Source: Burkholderiales bacterium (lineage in GTDB: Bacteria; Pseudomonadota; Gammaproteobacteria; Burkholderiales; SG8-41). Taken from it: a stretch of 64,000 nt of DNA. The notes below the pieces were generated by a model. It was not told where the DNA came from, ran no database searches, and worked only from the letters and a program-made list of their open reading frames with translations. Positions within the stretch are counted from its first letter, which is position 1, and every line of letters begins with the position of its first letter. The position numbers and the translations under genes were made by a program. Below, piece after piece: positions 55,589 to 64,000 of the stretch. The stretch covers positions 26,377-90,376 of the forward strand of contig JAIEPF010000017.1 of the NCBI GenBank assembly GCA_019749945.1, written 5' to 3'.

Positions 55589-56098
55589 GTGAGCCAAGTC
55601 ATCCAGGACGGCAAGTTTGTCGAACTCACCTACCAGGTGACCGACCGGAAATCGGGACATGTCCTCACCCGTGTCGAGTTCCCCCTGGGTTATGTTCACG
55701 GGCACAATGAAATTCTGGCCCCTTCCGTCCATATGGCGCTCGCGGGCAAGTCTGTTGGCGACGTCATTGAAGTGCCGATCAACGGCAACCAGATCTTCGG
55801 CCCGAGGGATGAGTCGCTGGTTTTTTCCGATCACATCGACAACGTTCCCGAGGAGTATCGGCAGGTCGGCACCTCCATCCTGATGGAAAACGACAGGGGG
55901 CAGACCCGCAGCTTTCTGGTGACGCATCTGGACGACGAGAGGCTGACTGTCGACGGCAACAACCCGCTGTGCGGCAGGGAGGTCGTCTTCAAACTTGAGA
56001 TACTGACCGTGCGCGACGCCACTGACGAAGAAACCAGGGCGGGCGGGGCGATCATTGCCGGCGCGGATATCGACCCGGCGCTGATGAGGCCGGTTTGA
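55589..56098 (+). CDS. FKBP-type peptidyl-prolyl isomerase, SlyD-like
   Basis: 169 aa from a GTG at 55589. FKBP half-domains flank an insert-in-flap region as in SlyD (VELTYQVTDRKSGHVLTRVEFPLGYVHGHNEILAPSVHMALAGKSVGDVIEV). It lacks the His-rich metal tail of SlyD. It is co-directional with the apr genes (gap 20 bases), so it may help fold or load the Apr proteins; that is inference from position. Confidence 0.83.
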   Translation: MSQVIQDGKFVELTYQVTDRKSGHVLTRVEFPLGYVHGHNEILAPSVHMALAGKSVGDVIEVPINGNQIFGPRDESLVFSDHIDNVPEEYRQVGTSILMENDRGQTRSFLVTHLDDERLTVDGNNPLCGREVVFKLEILTVRDATDEETRAGGAIIAGADIDPALMRPV

Positions 56099-56179
56099 GC
56101 GGCGGGGTAGAATGACAGTGGATGAGTTTCGGCTTTGGTTATTGGTACTTGCAATCCCGACTTCAAGAAAAGGTGATTT

Positions 56180-56341
56180 ATGAGCGAGCAAAAACCCAGC
56201 ACCACCCCGGTTCCTGACGGCCATACGGATTTTTACACCACGCGGCAGAAGGCCCCCAGCGAAAAGGGGTTTGTCGGTTTCGAAACCGTCTGGAAGCCGT
56301 TGCAGAAGGAAGCCGAATACAAGACGCCGAAAAAGCCCTAG
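56180..56341 (+). CDS. Small 53-aa protein at the end of the apr cluster
   Basis: A 53-codon ORF starting MSEQKPSTTPVPDGHTDFYT and ending KTPKKP, with AAGGTG 5 bases before its ATG. It is hydrophilic, with no membrane segment or cysteines. It stands 81 bases after the FKBP gene and is followed by a strong terminator, which makes it the last gene of the transcript. No family recognised. The ribosome-binding site and terminator placement are the evidence that it is real. Confidence 0.6.
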   Translation: MSEQKPSTTPVPDGHTDFYTTRQKAPSEKGFVGFETVWKPLQKEAEYKTPKKP

Positions 56342-56383
56342 CCGCAGCTTGGTTGAGCCGGATCGCGCGGTTTCGTTACGCGC

Positions 56384-56412
56384 AAAAAAACCGCCTTTTT
56401 GGGCGGTTTTTT
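56384..56412. terminator. Bidirectional terminator between the apr cluster and sat
   Basis: AAAAAAACCGCC (56384-56395), loop, then GGCGGTTTTTT (56402-56412). It serves the plus-strand apr cluster and the minus-strand sat gene (stop at 56488), which converge here. Confidence 0.85.
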
Positions 56413-56487
56413 CATGGGGCATATCGTCCGAAACCTTGCAACCGTCAGCGCACCATGAGGCGGTAAGCCGGATCCCGGCCCGGCTGT

Positions 56488-57735
56488 TTAGCCGAGCGTC
56501 GCGTAATAGGCGCGCAGCACTTCAAGGACCTCGGGACGGCTGAACTCCGCCGGCACGGGATGACCTTCCGACAGCCACTGGCGCAGCTGTGTGCCCGATA
56601 CCTGCAATTGATCCTTTTCGTCGTGGGGACAGGTGCGGCCCGATGCCATGCCGGCGCAGCGGTGGCACCAGAACGTCAGACCCATCTTGATCGGTTTTGT
56701 CTCGAGCGCACCGTGCGGAATCTCGTCAAAAATCGCGTGTGCATCGAAGGGACCGTAATATTTGCCGACACCGGCGTGATCACGCCCCACGATGAGATGT
56801 GAACAGCCGTAGTTCTGGCGGAACACGGCGTGGAGCAGGGCTTCGCGCGGGCCGGCGTAACGCATGTCCAGCGGATAGCCGGATTGCACCACCGTCTTCT
56901 GCACGAAATATTTTTCGATCAGTACCGCGATGGCCCGGGTGCGCACGTCAGCCGGGATGTCGCCAGGTTTCAGGTTGCCGAGAAGGGAGTGCACCAGCAC
57001 GCCGTCGCAGACTTCGATCGCTACTTTGGCGAGATACTCATGCGAGCGGTGCATCGGGTTGCGGGTCTGGAACGCTGCCACCGTGGTCCAGCCATTGGCG
57101 TCGAATACGGCGCGGGTTTGGGCGGGTGTCATGTACATCGCGCCATACTTTTCCGGAAAACCGCCCTGGGACAGCACCCTGACGGGCCCGGCGAGGTTGA
57201 CCTCAGCCTGGTCCATCACCATGCGGACGCCGGGGTGTGCGATATCCGTCGTCTTGAACACGGATTTGCATTCGTGGGCTTTGTCGATGACGTATTTTTC
57301 GGTAATGGTCATCGTGGCCAGAATTTCCCCCGTCTCGCCGTCAGCGAGTGCAACATCGCTGTTCAGCTTGAGGGTGTCGGCGACCGGCTGTGCCGCGGAA
57401 AGCGTGATTGGAATCGGCCAGAATACGCCGGAGGCGAGGGTGTAACGGTCACAGACGTTTTGCCAATCGGCATGGGTCATGAAGCCGTCCAGCGGGGTGA
57501 AGCCGCCGATGCCCAGCATCAGCAGATCGCCTTTTTCCCTGGAACTGACGGGAATCAGCGGCAGGCCGCGGGCGCGTGTCCGTTCCGCCTCCAGAGCGGG
57601 GCCGGACAGGAGCAACGGTTTGAGTGGACCCCCGCCATGGGGTTTTACCAGCTTGGACACAGGGTTTTGCCCTTGATTTATTGGAATGTCAGTACTAAAC
57701 GAGGCTAACATGCTGTCCCATATCGATTTATCCAT
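56488..57735 (-). CDS. sat: Dissimilatory sulfate adenylyltransferase
   Basis: 415 aa, ATP-sulfurylase of the homo-oligomeric Sat type. Motifs are [14 protein letters not shown] (sulfate/ATP site), [12 protein letters not shown] and [15 protein letters not shown], a Cys/His zinc-like site seen in dissimilatory Sat. It converts APS and pyrophosphate to sulfate and ATP, the energy-yielding last step after AprBA. It is transcribed convergently towards the apr genes, so it is separately controlled. An in-frame ATG 24 bases further in is an alternative start. Confidence 0.95.
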   Translation of the reverse strand: MDKSIWDSMLASFSTDIPINQGQNPVSKLVKPHGGGPLKPLLLSGPALEAERTRARGLPLIPVSSREKGDLLMLGIGGFTPLDGFMTHADWQNVCDRYTLASGVFWPIPITLSAAQPVADTLKLNSDVALADGETGEILATMTITEKYVIDKAHECKSVFKTTDIAHPGVRMVMDQAEVNLAGPVRVLSQGGFPEKYGAMYMTPAQTRAVFDANGWTTVAAFQTRNPMHRSHEYLAKVAIEVCDGVLVHSLLGNLKPGDIPADVRTRAIAVLIEKYFVQKTVVQSGYPLDMRYAGPREALLHAVFRQNYGCSHLIVGRDHAGVGKYYGPFDAHAIFDEIPHGALETKPIKMGLTFWCHRCAGMASGRTCPHDEKDQLQVSGTQLRQWLSEGHPVPAEFSRPEVLEVLRAYYATLG

Positions 57736-57848
57736 TTATTTTATGTAGGGATAAGGGGCACAGTCCGGCGCGCCGCGTATTTTCATATTATGGAAGCCTT
57801 TCAGGCGTGTCGGTCACGCATGTGCGGCTTCATTATTGCCAATTATTC

Positions 57849-57862
57849 AGCACATTAGTGCT
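57849..57862. promoter_or_regulatory. Possible operator upstream of the RND operon
   Basis: AGCAC-ATTA-GTGCT perfect palindrome, 49 bases before the tolC-like gene. No regulator gene is nearby and no convincing -10/-35 surrounds it. The rest of 57736-57911 shows no other motif. Confidence 0.3.
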
Positions 57863-57911
57863 ACCATGCTCCGCGATATTTGTTTTTAAACCACCATAAA
57901 AAAGCCGCTGC

Positions 57912-59360
57912 ATGCATCGATACGGCCCATCATTGATCTCAGCGCTCACCGGGGCGCTTTTTTTATTGGTGGCGGTGACTCAGTCTTTGGCCCAATCCAC
58001 ATTGCGTGATCCCTGGGGCGCGGATGCGAGTGTCTCGCCGGCACCGAACCTGCGTTGGGAAACCGCGTTGCCATTGCCTGCGGTCAGCGCGCCTGTGACA
58101 ACGGTTGAACTGGCCCGCAACCAGTTGTTGTCGTTGCCGGAGTTGACGGAGTTTGCGTTGCGCAACAATCCGCGGACGCGCCAGTCGTGGCTGGCTGCAC
58201 GTGCTTCCGCCGCCGGCGTTGCCATCGAAAAAGCCGATTTGTTGCCGCAGATCAGTGCGGCCTACAACGTCACCCGCAGCCAGCAGGTGGCGAATGCCGG
58301 AAATATCGTGCCGTGGCAGACGCGTTTTGGCCCATCGGTCAGCCTGAGTTATGTGCTGTTTGACTTCGGCGTGCGCGGCTACCAGATTGAAACGAGCGAA
58401 TATCGGCTGCTCGCGGCGAATCTGGCGCACAACCGTGTGCTCCAGGATGTGATTTTCCAGGTCGAGCAGGCTTATTACCGGTTGATCGGCAATGATGCGC
58501 TGGTGCGGGTCAACAGCCAGTCGCTGAACAATGCAAAAACCGCGCTGGAAGCGGCGCAGAAGCGCCGCGAGTCGGGGCTGGCGACGGTCGCGGATGTTTA
58601 TCGCGCGGAGACCCAGGTGGCGCAATCGCAGCTCAATCTGACCCGCAGCAGCGGCGAACTGGAGAAGTCGCGCGGCCAGCTGGCTTCGGTGGTGGGGCTG
58701 CCGGTTAATGTCGCGATTGGTGTGCAGCCCTTGCAACAACCGCCGCAGATCACCGAGATGACCACGCGGATCAGCGAGTTGCTGGAAAAAGCCAAGGCGT
58801 CGCGGCCGGATCTGGTGGCTGCCGAGGCGCAGGTGCGCGCAGCCGAAGCAAACGCGAAGGCGGTGGCCCGTGCGGGATTGCCGTCGATTGAAGTGATCGG
58901 CGGCGGCGGGCATACCCTGTTCAACGACAACCGCGCCGCTGTCAGCAATTACAACATCGGACTGGCGTTGCGGATTCCGATATTTACCGGGTTTCGCAAC
59001 ACCTACAGCGCGCGCCAGGCGCAGGTCCAGGCCGAAGCGGCCGCCGCAAGCCGCGACGTGCTGTTCCGGCAGACGGAAGTCGAGGTCTGGCAGGGGTATT
59101 ACGATTTGAATACAGCGACCAGCAGTATTTCCAGCACGCAGGCCCAGGTGCGTTCTTCGGAGCAGACATCACAGGCAACGCTGGCGCGTTACCAAAGCGG
59201 GTTTGGCAGCATCCTCGACCTGATTACCGCGCAACAGGAAGAGTCGAATGCGCGGGTGCAGCAGATACAGTCTTACCTCGACTGGTTCACCACGCTGGCC
59301 CGGCTGCAGGTTGCCGTTGGCGCGAGCGACTTACTCAAGGCAGCGGGCGGAGCAAAATGA
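57912..59360 (+). CDS. TolC-family outer membrane efflux protein
   Basis: 482 aa with a signal peptide (ALTGALFLLVAVTQSLAQ). Two outer-membrane efflux repeats with long coiled-coil stretches (about 95-280 and 300-470), for example SLPELTEFALRNNPRTRQSWLAARASAAG and ARYQSGFGSILDLITAQQEESNARVQQIQSYLDW. It forms the exit duct of a tripartite pump. No lipobox Cys, so it is TolC-like rather than OprM-like. The stop overlaps the adaptor start (ATGA). Confidence 0.9.
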   Translation: MHRYGPSLISALTGALFLLVAVTQSLAQSTLRDPWGADASVSPAPNLRWETALPLPAVSAPVTTVELARNQLLSLPELTEFALRNNPRTRQSWLAARASAAGVAIEKADLLPQISAAYNVTRSQQVANAGNIVPWQTRFGPSVSLSYVLFDFGVRGYQIETSEYRLLAANLAHNRVLQDVIFQVEQAYYRLIGNDALVRVNSQSLNNAKTALEAAQKRRESGLATVADVYRAETQVAQSQLNLTRSSGELEKSRGQLASVVGLPVNVAIGVQPLQQPPQITEMTTRISELLEKAKASRPDLVAAEAQVRAAEANAKAVARAGLPSIEVIGGGGHTLFNDNRAAVSNYNIGLALRIPIFTGFRNTYSARQAQVQAEAAAASRDVLFRQTEVEVWQGYYDLNTATSSISSTQAQVRSSEQTSQATLARYQSGFGSILDLITAQQEESNARVQQIQSYLDWFTTLARLQVAVGASDLLKAAGGAK

Positions 59361-60607
59361 AACGATTGATCATGGTGCTGGTGTTTGCCGCAATAAGCGC
59401 CGCGGTTGCGGGCGGTTACTGGTATTGGCAGCAGTCGTCCGGAACCGGGGCAAGCAGCGGCGAAAAAGGCAAGGGCAAGGGCGCCAAGGGCGGCCGCGGC
59501 GGACCGCTGACGGTCAAGGCCGTGCGCGCGGTGACCAAGCCGATGCCGGTGCTGATCGAGGCTGTGGGCACCGTCGAGCCCGAGCAGAGCGTGCAGGTGC
59601 GCGCGCAGGTCAGCGGCGTGTTGCAGAACATCGCGTTCAAGGAGGGCGACAAGGTCAAGGCCGGGCAGCTCCTGTTCCAGATTGATCCACGAACCTTCCA
59701 GTCGCAATACAACCAGGCGATTGCCGCGCTGGCGCGGGACCGGGCCCAGCTGGAAAACGCCCGGGCGCAGCAACAACGGCTGGAGCCCCTGCTCAAGCGC
59801 GAATTCATCACGCAGCAGGAGTACGATGTTGCGGTGACGTCCGCCAAATCGCTGGAGGCCACCGTGCAGTCCGGACAGGCGATGGTGGAGCAGGCGAAAA
59901 TCCAACTCGATTACTCGAAGATCGTGGCGCCGATCAGCGGCAGGACCGGCCAGCTGGCGGTCAGGGCCGGCAATCTGGTTTCGGCCTCGGGCGGCGGCGT
60001 GCCGCTGGTGACCATCAACAGCACGGATCCGGTACTCGTCGGTTTCAGCATTCCGGAGCGGCAGCTCGAGGACATCCGCCGCTACCAGAATGAAAAAGAC
60101 ATGCGCATTGAAATCCTGCCCGACCGCGCCGGCGCTGCAGTGGCCACCGGCAAGCTGGTGTTTGTCGACAATACCGTGACGCCGCAGACCGGCACGGTGT
60201 TGTTGAAGACGCGTGTGGAAAACTCCAGGGAGCTGATCTGGCCCGGACAATTTGTCAACGTGCGCGTGGTACTCACGGTGGAACCTGAAGCCGTGGTGGT
60301 GCCGGAAACAGCGGTGCAACCGGGACAGGACGGGCCGTTTGTCTACCTGATCGGCGCCGAGGACAAGGTTGAAATCCGGCCGGTCAAGGTATCGCGACAG
60401 CTGGGGAACGAAATTGTGATCGCGTCCGGTATTGCCGCCGGTGACCAGGTGATTACCGAAATCCCGCAGGCCTTGCGCCCGGGCGCGACCGTCAAGGTTG
60501 ACGACGCTGCAGCTGAAGGCGGCAAACCCAAAGGCAAGGGAAAAGGCGGCAAGAAGGGCGAAGGCAAAGGTGACAAGGGCGGCAAGGCCGAGGCGGCAAA
60601 ACCGTAG
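59357..60607 (+). CDS. RND efflux periplasmic adaptor (MdtA-like)
   Basis: 416 aa. N-terminal membrane segment or signal (MVLVFAAISAAVAGGYWYW), then a Lys/Gly-rich stretch (residues about 36-53). The lipoyl, hairpin and beta-barrel domains follow (VEPEQSVQVRAQVSGVLQNIAFKEGDKVKAGQLLFQIDPRTF). The C-terminal 30 residues are again almost only Gly, Lys, Glu and Ala. Polybasic tails at both ends are unusual for adaptors. It links the pump and the TolC-like duct. Confidence 0.9.
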   Translation: MKRLIMVLVFAAISAAVAGGYWYWQQSSGTGASSGEKGKGKGAKGGRGGPLTVKAVRAVTKPMPVLIEAVGTVEPEQSVQVRAQVSGVLQNIAFKEGDKVKAGQLLFQIDPRTFQSQYNQAIAALARDRAQLENARAQQQRLEPLLKREFITQQEYDVAVTSAKSLEATVQSGQAMVEQAKIQLDYSKIVAPISGRTGQLAVRAGNLVSASGGGVPLVTINSTDPVLVGFSIPERQLEDIRRYQNEKDMRIEILPDRAGAAVATGKLVFVDNTVTPQTGTVLLKTRVENSRELIWPGQFVNVRVVLTVEPEAVVVPETAVQPGQDGPFVYLIGAEDKVEIRPVKVSRQLGNEIVIASGIAAGDQVITEIPQALRPGATVKVDDAAAEGGKPKGKGKGGKKGEGKGDKGGKAEAAKP

Positions 60608-60652
60608 TCCGGAACCAAAGTCACGGCAGGCATACTGGGCGGGAGGCAATAT

Positions 60653-63600
60653 ATGAACATTTCGCGCATTTTCATCGTCAGGCCGATAGCAACGACGGTG
60701 CTCGTTGCGGCCATCATCATTTTCGGCCTGATCGCGTTTCGCGCATTGCCGGTCAATGAATTGCCCAACGTCGACTTCCCGACGATTTCGGTGACTGCGG
60801 ATCTGCCCGGCGCCAATCCCAACATCATGGCGACCACGGTCGCGACACCTCTGGAGCGCCAGTTCAGCCAGATTGCCGGCATCGATTCGATGAGTTCGGT
60901 GAGCAGCAACGGACGCACGCGGGTCACGCTGCAGTTCAATCTGAACCGTGACATCGACGCCGCGGCACAGGACGTGCAGACGGCGATTTCGCAAACCCTG
61001 CGCCGGCTGCCCGAGGGCATGGATCCGCCGACGCTGCGCAAGGTCAATCCCGCCGATTCGCCGATCCTGTTTTTGGCGCTGACCGCGCGCACGCTACCGC
61101 TGCCGGCGCTGGACGAGTTCGCCGATACCCATATTGCCCAGCGTTTTTCGATGGTGACCGGCGTGGCGCAGGTGCAGGTGTTCGGCTCACAGCGTTATGC
61201 GGTGCGGCTGCTGCTTGATCCGGAAGCCATGTCGAAGCGGGGCCTGGGGCTGGAGCGTGTGGTCAGCGCAATCCAGAATGCCAACAGCAATCTGCCGTCC
61301 GGCGTGTTGCAGGGTGCAGCGCGGGATTTTACGGTCAAGTCTTCGGCCACGCTGCAGCGTGCCGAGAATTTCAACAACCTGATCGTCGCCTACAAGGACG
61401 GCATGCCGGTGCGGCTGTCAGACGTCGGCAAGGCGGTGGATGGCATCGAGAATTCGAAGGTCAAGAGCTGGCTTAATGGAGAGCGTTCGATCCTGCTCGC
61501 CATCTACAGGCAGCCCGGCGCCAACACGGTTGAAGTTGCGAAAAAACTGCGCGCGCTGTTTCCGGAGATCGAGGCGAGTGCGCCGCCCGGCGTGCGCATC
61601 CACATCGTCAATGACCGGTCCGAGTTCATCGAGGCCTCCATTCACGAGGTCGAGTTTCATCTGGGCTTGTCGATCGTGCTGGTGGTGCTGGTGATCCTCG
61701 TGTTTCTGCGCAATGCACGCTCAACCATTATCACTGCGCTGATACTGCCAACCTCGATCATCGCCACGTTCGGGGCCATGTATGTGCTGGGCTACAGCCT
61801 TAACAACCTGTCGCTGATGGCGATCATTCTGGCGGTGGGTTTTGTCGTCGATGATGCGATCGTCGTGCTGGAGAACATCACACGCCACATGGAGATGGGC
61901 AAGGACCGCATGACGGCGGCGCTGGAGGGCGCGCAGGAAATCGGTTTCACGGTGCTGTCGATGACCGTGTCGCTGGCGGCGGTCTTCATTCCGATCCTGT
62001 TCATGGAGGGCATGCTGGGCCGGCTGTTTCGCGAGTTCGCGGTCAGTGTCGGTGTGGCGGTGCTGGTATCGGGCGTGGTGTCGCTGTCGATGACGCCGAT
62101 GATGTGCAGTCTGATGCTCAAGGCGCATGGCGAGGAGCGGCATGGCCGTGTCTACATGACGCTGGAGCGCATGTTTGACGCGATGCGCGACTGGTACGGA
62201 GCCAGCCTGCGCTGGACGATACAGCGCCCTGCGCTGATGCTTGTGGGCTCGGTTCTGTTCCTGGTGCTTACGGTTCTGCTGTATCAGGCCGTGCCGCAGG
62301 GTTTTATCCCGCGGCAGGACACCGGCGTGTTTTTCGGCAACACCCGCGCGCCTGAGGGCATACCGTTCAGTGAATTGGAAAAACGCCAGGCCCTGGTGTC
62401 GGAGATTATCGAGAAAAACCCCAATGTCGAAGCAGTGATGTCCACGGCCGGGCAGGGTACCGGCGGTGTCGTCGGCAGCAACATCGGCCGCATCATTGTC
62501 CGCCTCAAACCGCGTGCGGAACGTACGGTGGGCGCGGATGGCGTGATCCAGGAACTGCGGCGCTCGTTTGCGGGCGGCGCGCAAGGCTTGCGCGTGTTCA
62601 TGAACAACCCGCCGGCCATCCGTATCGGCGGGCTGATCAGCACCAGCGATTACCAGTTGGTGCTGCAGGGCTCGAACCAGGCGCAGTTGTATGAAGCCAG
62701 TCAGGCGCTGGAAGGGCGGCTGCGCGAATCCCGCCTGCTGCAGGATGTGAATTCCAGTCTGGAGTTGAGTAATCCGGAAATCCAGATCGATATCCTGCGC
62801 GACCGTGCGGCTGTGCTCGGCGTGTCGCCGCAGCAGATCGAATCGGCTCTTTACAACGCTTACGGCGGGCGCCGTATCAGCACGCTGTATGGCGCTACCG
62901 ACCAGTACAACGTGCTGCTCGAGCTTGATCCTAAATTTCAGCGTGATATCAATGCCTTGCGTTCGCTTTTTGTGCAATCCACGACCGGGCAGATGATCCC
63001 CATCCAGGCGGTTGCAGACATCAAAATGGGGGTCGGACCGGTGTCGGTGAGCCATTATGGCCAGCTGTTATCGGTGGTGCTTTCTTTCAATCTGGCGCCG
63101 GGCCTGTCCATCGGTGATGCGGTGACACACGTCAAGGAGCTGGCCGGCGAGACTTTGCCGGGTGGCGTTTCTTACTCGATAGCCGGTAATGCGCAGGCTT
63201 TCGAGGAGGCATTCCGCACCCTGCCCATCCTGTTGTTGATTACCGTGCTGGTGATTTACATGGTGCTGGCCATCCTCTATGAGCACTACGGGCATCCGCT
63301 TACCATTCTGACGGCGCTACCGTTCGCGGGATTCGGCGCGCTGTTGATGCTGCTCATTGCCGGGCAGGAGCTGAATGTGTTCAGTTTTGTCGGCATCATT
63401 CTGCTTGTGGGCTTGGTCAAGAAAAACGGCATCATGATGGTCGACTTTGCGATACAGCTCGAGCGTGAGAAAGGTCTGTCGGCAGCGGATGCCATCGTTG
63501 AGGCCTCCATGGTGCGGTTCCGTCCGATCATGATGACGACGATGGCGGCAATCTGCGCGACTTTGCCCCTGGCATTCGGCACTGGAACCGGCTCCGAAAT

Positions 63601-63751
63601 GCGCCAGCCGCTGGGTATTGCCGTCGTCGGCGGTTTGGTGTTTTCGCAGATGTTGACGCTGTATGTGACCCCGACTTTCTATGTCAGCATGGATCGCGCG
63701 ACAACATTTTTACGACGGAGGAGGGGTGAACTGCCCGCCGCAGGCCGCTAA
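60653..63751 (+). CDS. RND efflux permease, HAE1/MdtB-MdtC-like
   Basis: 1032 aa with twelve membrane segments and two large periplasmic loops. Motifs are FIVRPIATTVLVAAIIIFGLIAF (TM1), VGFVVDDAIVVLENITRHME in TM4 with the proton-relay Asp pair, and VGLVKKNGIMMVDFAIQLE (TM10). The MdtB/C-type opening LPVNELPNVDFPTISVTADLPGA is present. Only one permease gene is in the operon, whereas MdtBC has two, so it probably forms a homotrimer. Drug or metal specificity is not readable. Confidence 0.93.
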   Translation: MNISRIFIVRPIATTVLVAAIIIFGLIAFRALPVNELPNVDFPTISVTADLPGANPNIMATTVATPLERQFSQIAGIDSMSSVSSNGRTRVTLQFNLNRDIDAAAQDVQTAISQTLRRLPEGMDPPTLRKVNPADSPILFLALTARTLPLPALDEFADTHIAQRFSMVTGVAQVQVFGSQRYAVRLLLDPEAMSKRGLGLERVVSAIQNANSNLPSGVLQGAARDFTVKSSATLQRAENFNNLIVAYKDGMPVRLSDVGKAVDGIENSKVKSWLNGERSILLAIYRQPGANTVEVAKKLRALFPEIEASAPPGVRIHIVNDRSEFIEASIHEVEFHLGLSIVLVVLVILVFLRNARSTIITALILPTSIIATFGAMYVLGYSLNNLSLMAIILAVGFVVDDAIVVLENITRHMEMGKDRMTAALEGAQEIGFTVLSMTVSLAAVFIPILFMEGMLGRLFREFAVSVGVAVLVSGVVSLSMTPMMCSLMLKAHGEERHGRVYMTLERMFDAMRDWYGASLRWTIQRPALMLVGSVLFLVLTVLLYQAVPQGFIPRQDTGVFFGNTRAPEGIPFSELEKRQALVSEIIEKNPNVEAVMSTAGQGTGGVVGSNIGRIIVRLKPRAERTVGADGVIQELRRSFAGGAQGLRVFMNNPPAIRIGGLISTSDYQLVLQGSNQAQLYEASQALEGRLRESRLLQDVNSSLELSNPEIQIDILRDRAAVLGVSPQQIESALYNAYGGRRISTLYGATDQYNVLLELDPKFQRDINALRSLFVQSTTGQMIPIQAVADIKMGVGPVSVSHYGQLLSVVLSFNLAPGLSIGDAVTHVKELAGETLPGGVSYSIAGNAQAFEEAFRTLPILLLITVLVIYMVLAILYEHYGHPLTILTALPFAGFGALLMLLIAGQELNVFSFVGIILLVGLVKKNGIMMVDFAIQLEREKGLSAADAIVEASMVRFRPIMMTTMAAICATLPLAFGTGTGSEMRQPLGIAVVGGLVFSQMLTLYVTPTFYVSMDRATTFLRRRRGELPAAGR

Positions 63752-63886
63752 CCCCGAAATAATGCGGTCAGGGTATTGCGCTACCCTGAAAAGCCCCTCA
63801 TAATTGCGGGCTTCGCTGATGCAAACTTTGTTGCCAGCCAGGGCGGCAAAGGTCAGTGGAGGGGCCAAGGTTGTTTTAGCTTTTTG

Positions 63887-63916
63887 TTGACAGATGCAAA
63901 AACAAAAAGCTATAAT
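63887..63916 (+). promoter_or_regulatory. Promoter of the initiator tRNA gene
   Basis: Perfect -35 TTGACA (63887-63892), 18-base spacer, perfect -10 TATAAT (63911-63916), 16 bases before the tRNA. The interval 63752-63886 contains no gene. Confidence 0.85.
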
Positions 63917-63932
63917 TTTGGGCTTGATCGGG

Positions 63933-64000
63933 CGCGGGGTGGAGCAGTCTGGCAGCTCGTCGGGCTCATAACCCGAAGGTCATAGGTTCAAATCCTATCC
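63933..64000 (+). tRNA. Initiator tRNA-Met (CAT), cut by the window end
   Basis: Begins CGCGGGGTGGAGCAGTCTGG and has the anticodon loop GGGCTCATAACCC, with three G-C pairs in the anticodon stem typical of tRNA-fMet. GGTTCAAATCC is the T arm. The last acceptor bases lie beyond position 64000. The unpaired C at position 1 is an initiator feature. Confidence 0.93.

Noticed and set aside
63776..63985. 69-codon plus-strand open frame at the right edge
   Set aside because: It runs through the tRNA promoter and into the initiator tRNA gene, without a ribosome-binding site.

Overview
The window is about 64 kb of GC-rich chromosomal DNA, densely coded and mostly syntenic with housekeeping regions of Betaproteobacteria. 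The family assignments (PhaR/PhaB/PhaC, LolC-LolD, RpfE-type protein next to RecJ, ScpA-ScpB, PgeF-RluD-BamD) point to a betaproteobacterium. An aprM-aprB-aprA cluster with a dissimilatory-type sat gene 1 kb further on indicates a sulfur oxidiser running the APS pathway in the oxidative direction. No rRNA or taxonomic marker was compared, so genus is not claimed.

Layout. 1-7.9 kb: Fur-box-like site, NlpC/P60 hydrolase, secretin-like protein, DUF924, DUF502, a frameshifted trypsin-like protease, a membrane hydrolase, a matrixin-like metalloprotease, an amidohydrolase and a ThDP enzyme. 7.9-11.1 kb: accessory region, made of an AbrB/Doc toxin-antitoxin module and a small chromosomal integron (three minus-strand cassettes, three attC sites, attI, LexA-box-controlled intI). 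11.1-26.3 kb: DinG-type helicase, TAXI protein, RimO, PhaR-PhaB-PhaC, ZIP transporter, PgeF-RluD, BamD, and a copper operon (copA-copZ-csoR) with a clear CsoR operator. 26.3-43.3 kb: glycine-zipper protein, acetoacetyl-CoA synthetase, a GIY-YIG gene framed by 31-bp inverted repeats, LysS, PrfB (programmed frameshift), RecJ, LolCD, a 3-methyladenine glycosylase and ComEC.

43.3-46.4 kb is a second accessory patch: an orphan attI copy (37/38 bases identical to the first, with identity ending exactly at the integrase crossover point), a cassette-like zinc-ribbon membrane gene, a truncated ORF with palindromic elements, a LysE-type exporter, DUF433, and a hicBA pair whose toxin gene is frameshifted. 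46.4-51.8 kb: ScpA-ScpB, an orphan NorD/NorQ (CbbO/CbbQ) pair and a metallophosphoesterase. 51.8-57.7 kb: sulfur oxidation genes, including two small uncharacterised ORFs co-directional with aprMBA. 57.9-63.8 kb: a TolC-adaptor-RND tripartite efflux operon. The window ends inside an initiator tRNA gene with a strong promoter.

The most unusual material is the two-site integron, the probable leaderless SOS-controlled integrase, the GIY-YIG/REP unit, and the uncharacterised genes in the apr cluster. No CRISPR array, complete insertion sequence or rRNA gene was seen.
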